From Paracoccaceae bacterium (GTDB lineage: Bacteria > Pseudomonadota > Alphaproteobacteria > Rhizobiales > Stappiaceae): DNA of 41,812 nucleotides. Where the stretch lies: assembly GCA_002709505.1 (NCBI GenBank), contig PARB01000060.1:1-41812 (forward strand), in the 5' to 3' direction. Both the position numbers and the translations under genes were made by a program. The notes beneath the pieces were generated by a model. It saw only the letters and a list, made by a program, of their open reading frames with translations, was not told the DNA's origin and did not search any database. Of this stretch, positions 27,009 through 34,858 are shown piece after piece (position 1 is the first letter of the stretch; the number at the start of each line of letters is the position of its first letter).

Positions 27009-28643
27009 GTGCCATTCTATCATATGTATGAATTCAATCACGCGGCCATGAGTCCGATGCGGGCGACGGCCGACATGACCCGCCTCTATTTCCAGAACCC
27101 GCTCAACCCGCTCACCCATACGCCAATCGGCCGCTCCGTCGCCGCCGGCTGCGAGTTGATCGAGCGCATGACGCGGCGCTACGGCAAGCCGGAGTTCGGC
27201 CTCAACGAGACCACCGTCAGCGGCGTGAAGGTTCCGGTCCGCGAAGAGATTGTCTGGAGCAAGGCGTTCTGCAACCTGCTGCATTTCGACCGCAAGCTCG
27301 GCGCGAAGCAGCGTCAGGATCCCAAGATCCTGTTGGTTGCGCCGATGTCGGGTCACTATGCGACGCTGTTGCGCGGCACCGTGGAAACGCTTTTGCCGCG
27401 CGCCGACGTCTATATCACCGACTGGGTCGACGCACGCATGGTGCCGGTGAACGAGGGCAGTTTCGACCTCGATGACTACATCGACTACATCATCGAGATG
27501 CTGCACTTCCTCGGCCCCGATACGCATGTCATCGCGGTCTGCCAGCCCTCCGTTCCTGTCCTGGCCGCCATTGCGGTGATGGAGGGTCACGAAGATCCGC
27601 TGTCACCGGCGACAATGACGCTGATGGGCGGGCCGATCGACACGCGGATCAATCCGACGGCGGTCAACGATCTGGCCGAAGACAAAGGGATCGACTGGTT
27701 CCGCCGAAACGTGATCATGAAGGTGCCCTTCCCGCAGCCGGGCTTCATGCGCGACGTCTATCCGGGCTTCCTGCAGCTTTCGGGCTTCATGAGCATGAAC
27801 CTCGACCGGCACGTCAACGCGCATCACGAGTTCTTCCAGCACCTCGTTGCCGGCGATGGCGACAGCGCGGAAAAGCACCGCGACTTCTACGACGAATATC
27901 TCGCGGTGATGGATCTCACCGCCGAATTCTACCTTCAGACGGTGGAGACGGTTTTCATCACCCACGCCCTGCCCAAGGGCGAGTTCCGTCATCGCGGCGA
28001 ACTGGTCGATTGCGGCAACATTCGCCGCACGGCGCTGCTGACGGTCGAGGGCGAGAAGGACGACATCACCGGCGGCGGACAGACCAAGGCGGCGCACGAC
28101 CTGTGCACCAACCTGGCCTCCGACATGCAGGCCCATTACACGCAGCCGGATGTCGGCCACTACGGCGTGTTCAACGGTTCGCGCTTCCGCTCGGAGATCG
28201 CACCCCGGGTGATGGACTTCATCCGCACCCACTACAAGCGCCCGCAAACTGCCCCGGCGCTGCCGGAAAGCCCGTTTGAAGTGGCCGTTGCGACCAAGAC
28301 CGGCTCGACCGCGCCAGCCGCCAGCGCCAAACAGGAAAAGCCCGCGGCCCAGACAAAGCCGGCGCCTCGGGCAACGGCCGGAAAGCTCAGCGATCCGCTT
28401 GCCGAAGTGCTTCTGGCGGAGCCGCAGGGCGCGGCTGACGATCTCACCGCCATCAGCGGCGTTGGTCCGAAGCTGCAAACGGCCCTGAACGGCGCCGGCA
28501 TCTTCCACTATTGGCAAATCGCAGCGCTCACCGACGCGCAGATCGCAGCGCTTGACAGCAAGCTCGATTTCCGCGGGCGGATCGAACGCGACGGCTGGAT
28601 CGAGCAGGCGCGCAAGCTGGCGAAGCAACCCGCCGAGGGCTGA
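27009..28643 (+). CDS. phaZ: Intracellular PHA depolymerase with C-terminal helix-hairpin-helix domain
   Basis: A 544-residue protein. Residues 1 to about 409 form an intracellular polyhydroxyalkanoate depolymerase (PHB_depo_C type): LYFQNPLNPLTHTPIGRSVA at the N-terminus, the lipase-box-like VCQPSVPVLAA with probable nucleophile Cys178 (as Cys183 of Ralstonia PhaZ1), and ALLTVEGEKDDITGGGQT and HYGVFNGSRFR near the core's end. It would release 3-hydroxybutyrate from storage granules. An Ala/Pro/Lys-rich linker (about 410-476) joins a helix-hairpin-helix module (477-544), DDLTAISGVGPKL to WIEQARKLAK, of the kind usually found at the ends of alphaproteobacterial L21 and NuoE. The GTG start is preceded by AAGAAGGG. 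It is monocistronic, with a terminator downstream. Confidence 0.9.
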   Translation: MPFYHMYEFNHAAMSPMRATADMTRLYFQNPLNPLTHTPIGRSVAAGCELIERMTRRYGKPEFGLNETTVSGVKVPVREEIVWSKAFCNLLHFDRKLGAKQRQDPKILLVAPMSGHYATLLRGTVETLLPRADVYITDWVDARMVPVNEGSFDLDDYIDYIIEMLHFLGPDTHVIAVCQPSVPVLAAIAVMEGHEDPLSPATMTLMGGPIDTRINPTAVNDLAEDKGIDWFRRNVIMKVPFPQPGFMRDVYPGFLQLSGFMSMNLDRHVNAHHEFFQHLVAGDGDSAEKHRDFYDEYLAVMDLTAEFYLQTVETVFITHALPKGEFRHRGELVDCGNIRRTALLTVEGEKDDITGGGQTKAAHDLCTNLASDMQAHYTQPDVGHYGVFNGSRFRSEIAPRVMDFIRTHYKRPQTAPALPESPFEVAVATKTGSTAPAASAKQEKPAAQTKPAPRATAGKLSDPLAEVLLAEPQGAADDLTAISGVGPKLQTALNGAGIFHYWQIAALTDAQIAALDSKLDFRGRIERDGWIEQARKLAKQPAEG

Positions 28644-28682
28644 ACGCCTTTCGCCTGTTGCGCAGGTTGTCAAACGGCCTTT

Positions 28683-28714
28683 GGGGCGGGACCGCAGCGG
28701 TCCCGCCCCTTTTC
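28683..28714 (+). terminator. Strong intrinsic terminator after phaZ
   Basis: GGGGCGGGACC and GGTCCCGCCCC form a perfect 11-bp stem with a GCAGC loop, followed at once by TTTTCGTT. It starts 40 bp after the depolymerase stop. The convergent SnoaL-like gene ends 121 bp further on. Confidence 0.88.
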
Positions 28715-28835
28715 GTTGCGGATCGCGGCAGTGGACGGTGTCGTCGCGGAGCCGGGCCAGAGCTGCCGGCACATACCGCGAACACGAAGACCGGCGGGCG
28801 CCGGAGCGGCCGCCGTAAGGCTCTTGTTCCGGGTT

Positions 28836-29231
28836 TCAGGCGCGGTCGATGATCGAGACGATCTTGCCATCGCGGAAGCGGAACTCGCTTGCCCCCGAAA
28901 GCTCGATCGTGTCGCCCGACCTCATCCCGTTCGGAAGATCGGTTGCAAGCGTGGCGCGGTAGGTGATGGCGACCGTCCTGCCGGGATCGCCGCCATCGAC
29001 GACCGACTTCGACGCGGTGATCTCCTGGTGACGGGACGAGAACAATGCTGCCGCCGCCTTCGCCTGCGCCGTGAACGCCGCAAGGCCGGTGCTTTCATGC
29101 GTCACGACGCCGTTGGAGATGTTGCGGAAGACCACCTCCTCGTGCAGCGGCTCGACCATGCCCTGAATGTCGAAAGCGTAATAGGCCGCGACGTAGCGCG
29201 CTATAAGCGCGTCTTGCTCGGACGGATCCAT
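28836..29231 (-). CDS. SnoaL-like / NTF2-fold protein
   Basis: A 131-residue single-domain protein of the SnoaL-like polyketide cyclase/NTF2 superfamily: LIARYVAAYYAFDIQGMVEPLHEEVVFRN at the N-terminus and ELSGASEFRFRDGKIVSIID at the C-terminus, the usual cone-shaped fold. Members bind small hydrophobic ligands and act as isomerases, hydrolases or binding proteins; no specific activity can be given. AAGGAG stands just upstream of the ATG at 29229-29231. It follows the alpha/beta hydrolase gene after 86 bp on the same strand and is probably co-transcribed with it. Confidence 0.8.
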   Translation of the reverse strand: MDPSEQDALIARYVAAYYAFDIQGMVEPLHEEVVFRNISNGVVTHESTGLAAFTAQAKAAAALFSSRHQEITASKSVVDGGDPGRTVAITYRATLATDLPNGMRSGDTIELSGASEFRFRDGKIVSIIDRA

Positions 29232-29317
29232 GGGAGCTCCTTCGATATCGGTCGTCTGATTTCGGCGGCATCGTCCATTTCGGGCGTCGCGTGGTTTCCT
29301 CTCGCGGCGAGGGCGTT

Positions 29318-30163
29318 TCACCGCTTGGCGAGGTGGAAGAGAAGCTCGCGAAGCACAACGTCCGGAGCTTCCAGCTGGGGCAGATGGCCGAGGCCCGACA
29401 GGGGCGTCAGCGTCACGCCGACGCGCTCGGCAAGCGCCATGCCCCTGGCCATGGGGATCCAGGGGTCGTCAGTCCCCCAGAGTATCGAGGTCGGGCAGCG
29501 GAGTGCGCCGTATTGCGGCTCTATCTCCGCGGTGAATGCCTCGTCGGCCAGCTCGAACTGCCGCCAGAACGCCTTTTGACCGGCCGGTGTGAGCCAGGGC
29601 GCGTCGAGTTGACGGCAGTCTTCCTGCGGGATTGCGTCAGCCAGCGCGCTGTCGATATAGGCGCAGACAATGGCTGCGTGGATATGCGGGGGAAGGCCCG
29701 TGAAGACGGAGACATGAGCCTTCACATGCTCGAAAAACTCGGATCCCCATGGCCTCATCGCCACGACATTCATGAGGACAAGGCCGGCAAAATCGCGCCC
29801 GTGCAGCAAATGCGCCCTGAGCGTCACCGTGCCGCCGAAATCATGGGCGGCCACCATTGGTGCGTCCAGTCGCCAGTGATCGAGCATTTCCCCGAAAACC
29901 TCTCCCTGGACTGCAAGCGATGGCGGTCGCGGGGGCGAAAGCTCGGAACGTCCGAAACCGGGCATGTCATACCAGTGGACCGTGAACCGCTCAGAAAGCG
30001 CGGGAATGATGCGGTGCCACGAGAAGGACGACCAGGGCCAGCCATGGGCGAGGACAAGCGGCGGACCGTCGCCTGCGATGCCATAAGCGACCCGTCCGGC
30101 CGAAGTCGATGCGGTGCGATCAAGGGTCCATCGCGCGGCTTTTGCCTGTCCCTTATCCTGCAT
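29318..30163 (-). CDS. Alpha/beta hydrolase with aspartate nucleophile (epoxide hydrolase/dehalogenase type)
   Basis: A 281-residue alpha/beta hydrolase. The oxyanion loop HGWP (40-43) and the nucleophile elbow AAHDFGG with Asp108 place it with epoxide hydrolases and haloalkane/haloacetate dehalogenases rather than serine esterases. The acid WGTDDPWIP and the catalytic histidine in GLGHLPQLEAP complete the triad. The substrate is unknown. It starts 87 bp from an operator-like palindrome and is divergent from the TetR-MFS pair, so its expression is likely controlled by that regulator. Confidence 0.83.
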   Translation of the reverse strand: MQDKGQAKAARWTLDRTASTSAGRVAYGIAGDGPPLVLAHGWPWSSFSWHRIIPALSERFTVHWYDMPGFGRSELSPPRPPSLAVQGEVFGEMLDHWRLDAPMVAAHDFGGTVTLRAHLLHGRDFAGLVLMNVVAMRPWGSEFFEHVKAHVSVFTGLPPHIHAAIVCAYIDSALADAIPQEDCRQLDAPWLTPAGQKAFWRQFELADEAFTAEIEPQYGALRCPTSILWGTDDPWIPMARGMALAERVGVTLTPLSGLGHLPQLEAPDVVLRELLFHLAKR

Positions 30164-30250
30164 TTCTCGCCTCCGCTTCGTCCGCCGACGGGGAACTGCG
30201 GTGCCTCCCGGTTCATTCCGCAGCGGGAGATGGATAACCGGCTTGCGCTA

Positions 30251-30270
30251 GATAGACAAGTCAGTCTATC
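30251..30270. promoter_or_regulatory. Candidate TetR operator (perfect 7+7 palindrome)
   Basis: GATAGAC and GTCTATC are exact inverted repeats around AAGTCA. The repeat ends 7 bp before the tetR ATG, within the 114-bp divergent promoter region shared with the alpha/beta hydrolase gene. Its ATAGAC-N6-GTCTAT form is typical of operators next to TetR/AcrR-family genes. Autoregulation plus control of the hydrolase is the likely function (inference). Confidence 0.72.
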
Positions 30271-30277
30271 AAGGGGC

Positions 30278-30835
30278 ATGCGTGAAACAGCCACTGACCG
30301 CCTGACTGCCACCGCTGCCCGCCTGTTCCAGGACCGGGGCCTGACGCGTGTGGGCATCAACGAGATCATTCGCGAGGCGGATGTCGCGCGGATGTCGCTC
30401 TACAACAATTTCAAATCCAAGGAGGACCTGGCGCTGGCAGCCTATGGCGCCGTGTCGAAGAGCCGCCAGGATGCGGTCGATGCCGCGATCGATGCAGCCG
30501 ACGGACCCGAGGCTGCAATCCTCGCCATCTTCGACCTTGCCGCCGGACTGGCCGGCAGATCCTCGTTCCGGGGCTGCGCCTTCATCAACCTCGCGGCCCA
30601 TATCGGGATCGAGGATGCGCGGCTGCTCGATCTCGCGCGCGGGCACAAGCGCGCCCTGCGGGCCCGCTTCGAAGGGTTGGCCCGCGACATGGGCGATCCC
30701 GCGCCGGAGGCGATGGGCCGACAGTTGCTCGCCCTGTGGGACGGGGCCCTGGTCGACGCCTTCATCGAGGGCGATGTCGCGCCGATCATTGCCGCGCGCG
30801 CCGCCGCGGCGAAGATCATCGCTCGAGCACCCTGA
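30278..30835 (+). CDS. TetR/AcrR family transcriptional regulator
   Basis: A 185-residue repressor with an N-terminal helix-turn-helix (TATAARLFQDRGLTRVGINEIIREADVARMSLYNNFKSKEDL, about residues 10-52) and a helical ligand-binding part containing GCAFINLAAHIG. The ATG at 30278 is preferred to an in-frame ATG at 30230 because the palindromic operator would otherwise lie inside the gene. AAGGGG is very close to the start, so the ribosome site is unusual. Its last base is the first base of the MFS start codon (TGATG), implying coupled translation. Confidence 0.87.
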   Translation: MRETATDRLTATAARLFQDRGLTRVGINEIIREADVARMSLYNNFKSKEDLALAAYGAVSKSRQDAVDAAIDAADGPEAAILAIFDLAAGLAGRSSFRGCAFINLAAHIGIEDARLLDLARGHKRALRARFEGLARDMGDPAPEAMGRQLLALWDGALVDAFIEGDVAPIIAARAAAAKIIARAP

Positions 30836-32031
30836 TGCGCAAGGCTGTCTTGCCCTGGGCCATCGTGCTGGGTCTGTCGCTGGGACCGGCGGTGAGCAAC
30901 GGCCTTGCCCGCTTCGCCTATGGCCTGATCCTGCCCGCCATGCAGGCCGATCTCGCCTGGACCTATACCGGGGCGGGTTTTCTGAACACGGCCAATGCAT
31001 TCGGCTATCTCGCCGGGGCGCTCGTGACCTTCGGGTTGATCGACCGGATCGGGGCGCGCAGGCTTTTCGTGCTCGGCATCCTGGCAACGCCCCTGAGCCT
31101 TCTGGGTTCGGCGGCCACCGACAGTCTGGTGCTCCAGTCTGTGTTCCGGATCGTGGCCGGAATTGCCGGCGCAGCGATCTTCATCTCGGGGGGCGCGATG
31201 GCGGCGTTGCTGTTTCGGGATGCCCGTGCGGCGAACGCCCTGGCGATAAGCCTCTATTTCGGCGGTGGCGGGCTGGGCATGATCCTGAGCGGCGCCGCCA
31301 TTCCGTTGATGCTCGACAACATGGGCGACGCGTCATGGCCCTCGGCCTGGCTGCTGCTTGCGGCTTTGTCCGCAATCGCCGTCTGGCCGGCAGTGTGGGC
31401 GGCGCGGGAATGTCCGGAGCCCGCCCGCGCGCGGGTCGCGGTGGCACCCCGTTTGCCGCTCCTCCAAATGGCATTCAGCGTGTCCGGATACTTCCTTTTC
31501 GCCACAGGCTATATCGTATACCTGACCTATCTCGCCGCGATGATGCGCGCCGACGGCGCATCCGCGCTGCTGATCGCGGCCAACTGGACGCTCATCGGAT
31601 CGGGGGTGATCGCGGCGCCGTTTCTCTGGCGGCCGATCCTGTCCCGCAGCGACGGCGGTGGCGCGCTCAGCCTTGCCTGTCTTGTCACCGCAGCCGCAAC
31701 GCTGCTTCCGCTCGCACTGCAAAACAGCGCGCCGCTGCTGTTGTCCTCGGCCGCGCTGTTCGGGCTTTCCTTCTTCATGGCGCCGACGGCGGTCACCAGT
31801 TTCACCCGAAAGAACCTGAGCGAGGCCTCCTGGGGCCGCGCGGTCGCCATGTACACGACCATCTTTGCGCTCGGGCAGGTGATCGGGCCCGCCCTGGCGG
31901 GCTGGATTGCCGATGCGACAGGATCCCTCGGGCAGGGAATGGCCGCAGCCGGTCTCTTGCTACTCGCCGGTGCCGGCCTCGCCGCCCTCCAGCGCCCGGT
32001 CCGGATCCCTGTGCCTCATGCCACGCCGTAA
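30835..32031 (+). CDS. YbfB/YjiJ family MFS transporter
   Basis: A 398-residue, 12-helix major facilitator. The opening GLSLGPAVSNGLARFAYGLILPAMQADLAWTYTGAGFLNTANAFGYLAGAL is characteristic of the YbfB/YjiJ group, with DRIGARRLFVLGI as motif A. The substrate is unknown. It starts on the last base of the tetR gene (TGATG) and is therefore in one operon with it, most simply as an exporter or importer of the compound handled by the divergent hydrolase and SnoaL-like protein. Confidence 0.86.
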   Translation: MRKAVLPWAIVLGLSLGPAVSNGLARFAYGLILPAMQADLAWTYTGAGFLNTANAFGYLAGALVTFGLIDRIGARRLFVLGILATPLSLLGSAATDSLVLQSVFRIVAGIAGAAIFISGGAMAALLFRDARAANALAISLYFGGGGLGMILSGAAIPLMLDNMGDASWPSAWLLLAALSAIAVWPAVWAARECPEPARARVAVAPRLPLLQMAFSVSGYFLFATGYIVYLTYLAAMMRADGASALLIAANWTLIGSGVIAAPFLWRPILSRSDGGGALSLACLVTAAATLLPLALQNSAPLLLSSAALFGLSFFMAPTAVTSFTRKNLSEASWGRAVAMYTTIFALGQVIGPALAGWIADATGSLGQGMAAAGLLLLAGAGLAALQRPVRIPVPHATP

Positions 32032-32891
32032 GAAAGCAGCCATATTTCAAGCCGCAGTCATATTCCGTTTCGGCAGGGAAACCCCTCGAGCTCGATGCCA
32101 CGGTCGAGCAGATTGTTGGGGCTGAAATGCAGGAAGTCCTGGAAAGCCGGGCTGCTCAGCCGTGGAGACGATCCGCTGAAGCTGCCAGCCTGCGACATGC
32201 GACCAGCCGGTGTGGTGCAACTTCCCGGCAGCGGCGAGATCGCCGCGGCGTTGGCCCCAACGGCCGACGATCTCCTCCGATGCGCCTTCGCCTCGTCGAT
32301 CTCCGCGCGCGCCGAAATCACGGGCAGCATGGCGGCAGGTCCAGGGCATCGTCACCATCGCTTGCTCGGCCTGCGTTGCGGCCGGGCCTGCTCTCAATGA
32401 ATGGGAGGTGGCAATGTGGCGCTGGTCGCGAAAAACAAGACTGCTCACGACGCCCCGAAGGCCGCTGCATCGAAGCAAAGACAAGCCTCGCTCCCGGGAT
32501 CGCCGTTCAGATGACCGCGTTGACGTGCCCCAGAATCGGGATGCGAGACCAACCGGGACCGGCCTGAAGGACGCCCCTCCGGACGGTTCGCGGCCAGACG
32601 CCCGATCACGTGCTCCGCTCGGTCCCGATGTATGGCGATGGGCACAAGCTCCCCATGACGCAAAAGGCCCGATCGGCCGGCACGCCATGACCGGCACCCT
32701 CGAGGCCTATGTCGCCGGGCACTTCGCTCCCTATGCTGACCGAGCCAAGATCGCCGACGGTCTGGCGTTTGTCCGACAGACAGGCCACGCGGTGGCAAGA
32801 GGCGCCGGTTTTCGCGGTTTTCAGCGTCGATGTCATCGCCGCCGATGCGGCCCGGTCAGGGTTCCGAATGGGTCCGGGGGTCTGTCTGTCG
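32032..32891. other. 860-bp region without a recognisable gene
   Basis: Frames on both strands are open for 90-250 codons, but their products are Arg/Ser/Pro/His-rich and resemble no known family, as is usual for non-coding frames in GC-rich DNA. Fragments such as MTGTLEAYVAGHFAPYADRA (from 32687) have a more protein-like composition but extend antisense into the sulfatase gene. No terminal inverted repeats, transposase motif, tRNA or terminator could be identified. It may be a decayed gene or insertion remnant between two accessory modules. Confidence 0.4.
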
Positions 32892-34604
32892 TCAGTGGTC
32901 GTGCGAGGTGCCCGGCGCCATTCGCGCGACACGCCCGCTATAGGGCGCAAGGTCTTCCGCCGTGATATCGTCTTCGTCGTAGACACCGATGAGGACGCCC
33001 GTCCGTCCGCCTGCGCCGGCGCGCCGGGCGAGGATCTGCGCGTCGGACACGGTGGTGCGCTGGCTTTCCCGGCGCGCCCAGGTGGCCAGCTTGTCGCGCA
33101 TGTGCCGGACCACCTCCGCGTGGTCCGGATCGCGGCCGAGATCGACCAGTTCGTCCGGATCGTTTTCCAGATCGAACAGCATCGGCGGCAGGCCGCCTTC
33201 GGCGTGGATCAGCTTCCAGCGCGCATCCACCACCATGAACAGCCGCGCATCCCCTGGCGCCATGCCCAGCGCGTTGGCCATCGGCGTGCAGGAATAGTCG
33301 TATTCGCTCACCGCGAAACCGCGCCAGTCGGCGGGCATGTCGCCGTGGAGGATCGGCCGCAGCGACCGGCCTTCCAGAATGTGACCGGGAACGTCGCCGC
33401 CCGCGAATTCGACGAAAGTGGCGGCAAGATCGATGGCCTCGACCAGCGCGTCGCAGGTGGTGCCACGGGTGACATCCGCCTCAGGAGACGGATCGCAGAC
33501 GATCATCGGCACCTTCACCGAGGGATCGTGAAACAGGTCCTTTTCACCCAGCCAGTGATCGCCCAGATAGTCGCCATGGTCGGAGGTGAGCACGATCATC
33601 GTGTCCTCCAGCTGTCCGCTTTGTTCCAGATACGCCATCAGCCGGCCGACCTGGTCGTCACACTGCTTGATGAGCCCCATGTAGGCGGGGATCACCTCGG
33701 CGCGCACCTCGTCGCGCGCAAAGCTGCGCGAAACCCGCGAGCCCATGAAGGCGGCATAGACCGGGTTCGGATCCTCGCGCTCCGCGTCGCTGCGAACCGG
33801 CGCGACGACATCCTCCGGTCCGTAGAGCGCATGATAGGGCGGCGGCACGATGTAGGGCCAATGCGGCTTGATATAGGAGAGGTGGCACAGCCAGGGCACG
33901 GCGGTGCGGGTCCTGCGCCTCTCTTCAAGGAACGCAATCGCCTGGTCCGTCAGCCAGGGCGTTTCGGCGTCTTCTTCGCGGATGTTGGCTGGCTTGCGGG
34001 CGTTGCGCATCAGCCAACCCGTCTCGATTTCGCCCTGCGCGGTCTCGGGGTCGCCGCCCGAAACGGCGGAGTTCGCATGGTCGTGCCAGGGGTTGCGGCC
34101 GTCGTAGCCCTTCTTGCGAAGATAGGCGTTATAGGGCGAGGGTTTCGCGTCATAGGGGCCGTCGGCCCCTTCCGCCCACAGTCCGTCGTCGCGCACATGC
34201 GCATCGAAGCCGCATTCGGCAATTCGCGCTCCGATGATGCCCTCGCGCGAGATGCCCAGCCGGTCGAGCCCCGCGTCGTCCACCTTCATGTGCGTCTTGC
34301 CGATCAGCACCGCGTCCATGCCGCGGGCGCGCAGGTGATCGCCGAGCGTTATTTCGCCGACCTTGAGCGGATAGTTGTTCCAGGCCGCGCCATGGGACTG
34401 CACATAGCGGCCGGTGTAAAAGCTCATCCGCGACGCGCCGCAGATCGGCGACTGGACATAGGCGCGAGTGAAGCGGACACCGCGCGCGGCGAGCGCGTCG
34501 ATATGCGGGGTTTCAAGCGACGGATGCCCGGCGCAGGAGAGATAGTCGAACCGCAGCTGGTCGAACATGACAAACAGGATGTTGCGGGGAGATTTGCGCG
34601 GCAC
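32892..34604 (-). CDS. Sulfatase (formylglycine-dependent, type I)
   Basis: A protein of about 570 residues in the alkaline phosphatase/sulfatase superfamily. The N-terminal metal site is NILFVMFDQLRFDYLS, and the active-site cysteine to be converted to formylglycine is Cys55 in ICGASRMSFYTGR, a CxAxR variant of the usual CxPSR. Further metal ligands lie in LTSDHGDYLGDHWLGEK. It hydrolyses a sulfate (or phosphonate) monoester; the substrate is unknown. No clear signal peptide is seen, so it is probably cytoplasmic. The start is uncertain: GTG at 34602-34604 gives a typical N-terminus, while a TTG at 34712 adds 36 unconserved residues. It is divergent from a TRAP transporter operon. Confidence 0.86.
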   Translation of the reverse strand: MPRKSPRNILFVMFDQLRFDYLSCAGHPSLETPHIDALAARGVRFTRAYVQSPICGASRMSFYTGRYVQSHGAAWNNYPLKVGEITLGDHLRARGMDAVLIGKTHMKVDDAGLDRLGISREGIIGARIAECGFDAHVRDDGLWAEGADGPYDAKPSPYNAYLRKKGYDGRNPWHDHANSAVSGGDPETAQGEIETGWLMRNARKPANIREEDAETPWLTDQAIAFLEERRRTRTAVPWLCHLSYIKPHWPYIVPPPYHALYGPEDVVAPVRSDAEREDPNPVYAAFMGSRVSRSFARDEVRAEVIPAYMGLIKQCDDQVGRLMAYLEQSGQLEDTMIVLTSDHGDYLGDHWLGEKDLFHDPSVKVPMIVCDPSPEADVTRGTTCDALVEAIDLAATFVEFAGGDVPGHILEGRSLRPILHGDMPADWRGFAVSEYDYSCTPMANALGMAPGDARLFMVVDARWKLIHAEGGLPPMLFDLENDPDELVDLGRDPDHAEVVRHMRDKLATWARRESQRTTVSDAQILARRAGAGGRTGVLIGVYDEDDITAEDLAPYSGRVARMAPGTSHDH

Positions 34605-34738
34605 GAAAGAATCCAGTTCGGCTTGATCGAAACGACGACGGACGGCAGGGCATGATGCGGCCGGCGGCGCTTTTGGCAAGCCGGTTGATGCGGGCAGGTC
34701 CCTCACCGGCAAGGCTTCGAACCCTCCATCGGTCGATC

Positions 34739-34749
34739 TGGTTATACAA
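34739..34749. promoter_or_regulatory. GntR-type dyad in the sulfatase/TRAP divergent promoter region
   Basis: TGGT-TAT-ACAA fits the FadR-subfamily GntR pattern TNGT-NNN-ACNA. It opens a 65-bp AT-rich island (about 34735-34800) in otherwise GC-rich DNA, 110 bp before dctP and 135 bp before the sulfatase start. GntR regulators commonly control TRAP operons, but the pattern is short and none is encoded in the window. Confidence 0.3.
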
Positions 34750-34858
34750 AACAGCTAATTTCTCATTTTACATTACCTTTTATATCTCCCAACTTCAGGT
34801 CCGCAGAAAAGACGCAGGGGCTCGGCCACAGGGCCCTGTGCCGGAGTGGGAGGACGAT

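Noticed and set aside
32047-32697. 216-codon minus-strand frame in the gene-poor region, considered as a transposase remnant
   Set aside because: No DDE, resolvase or other transposase motif and no terminal repeats could be seen; composition fits a random GC-rich frame.
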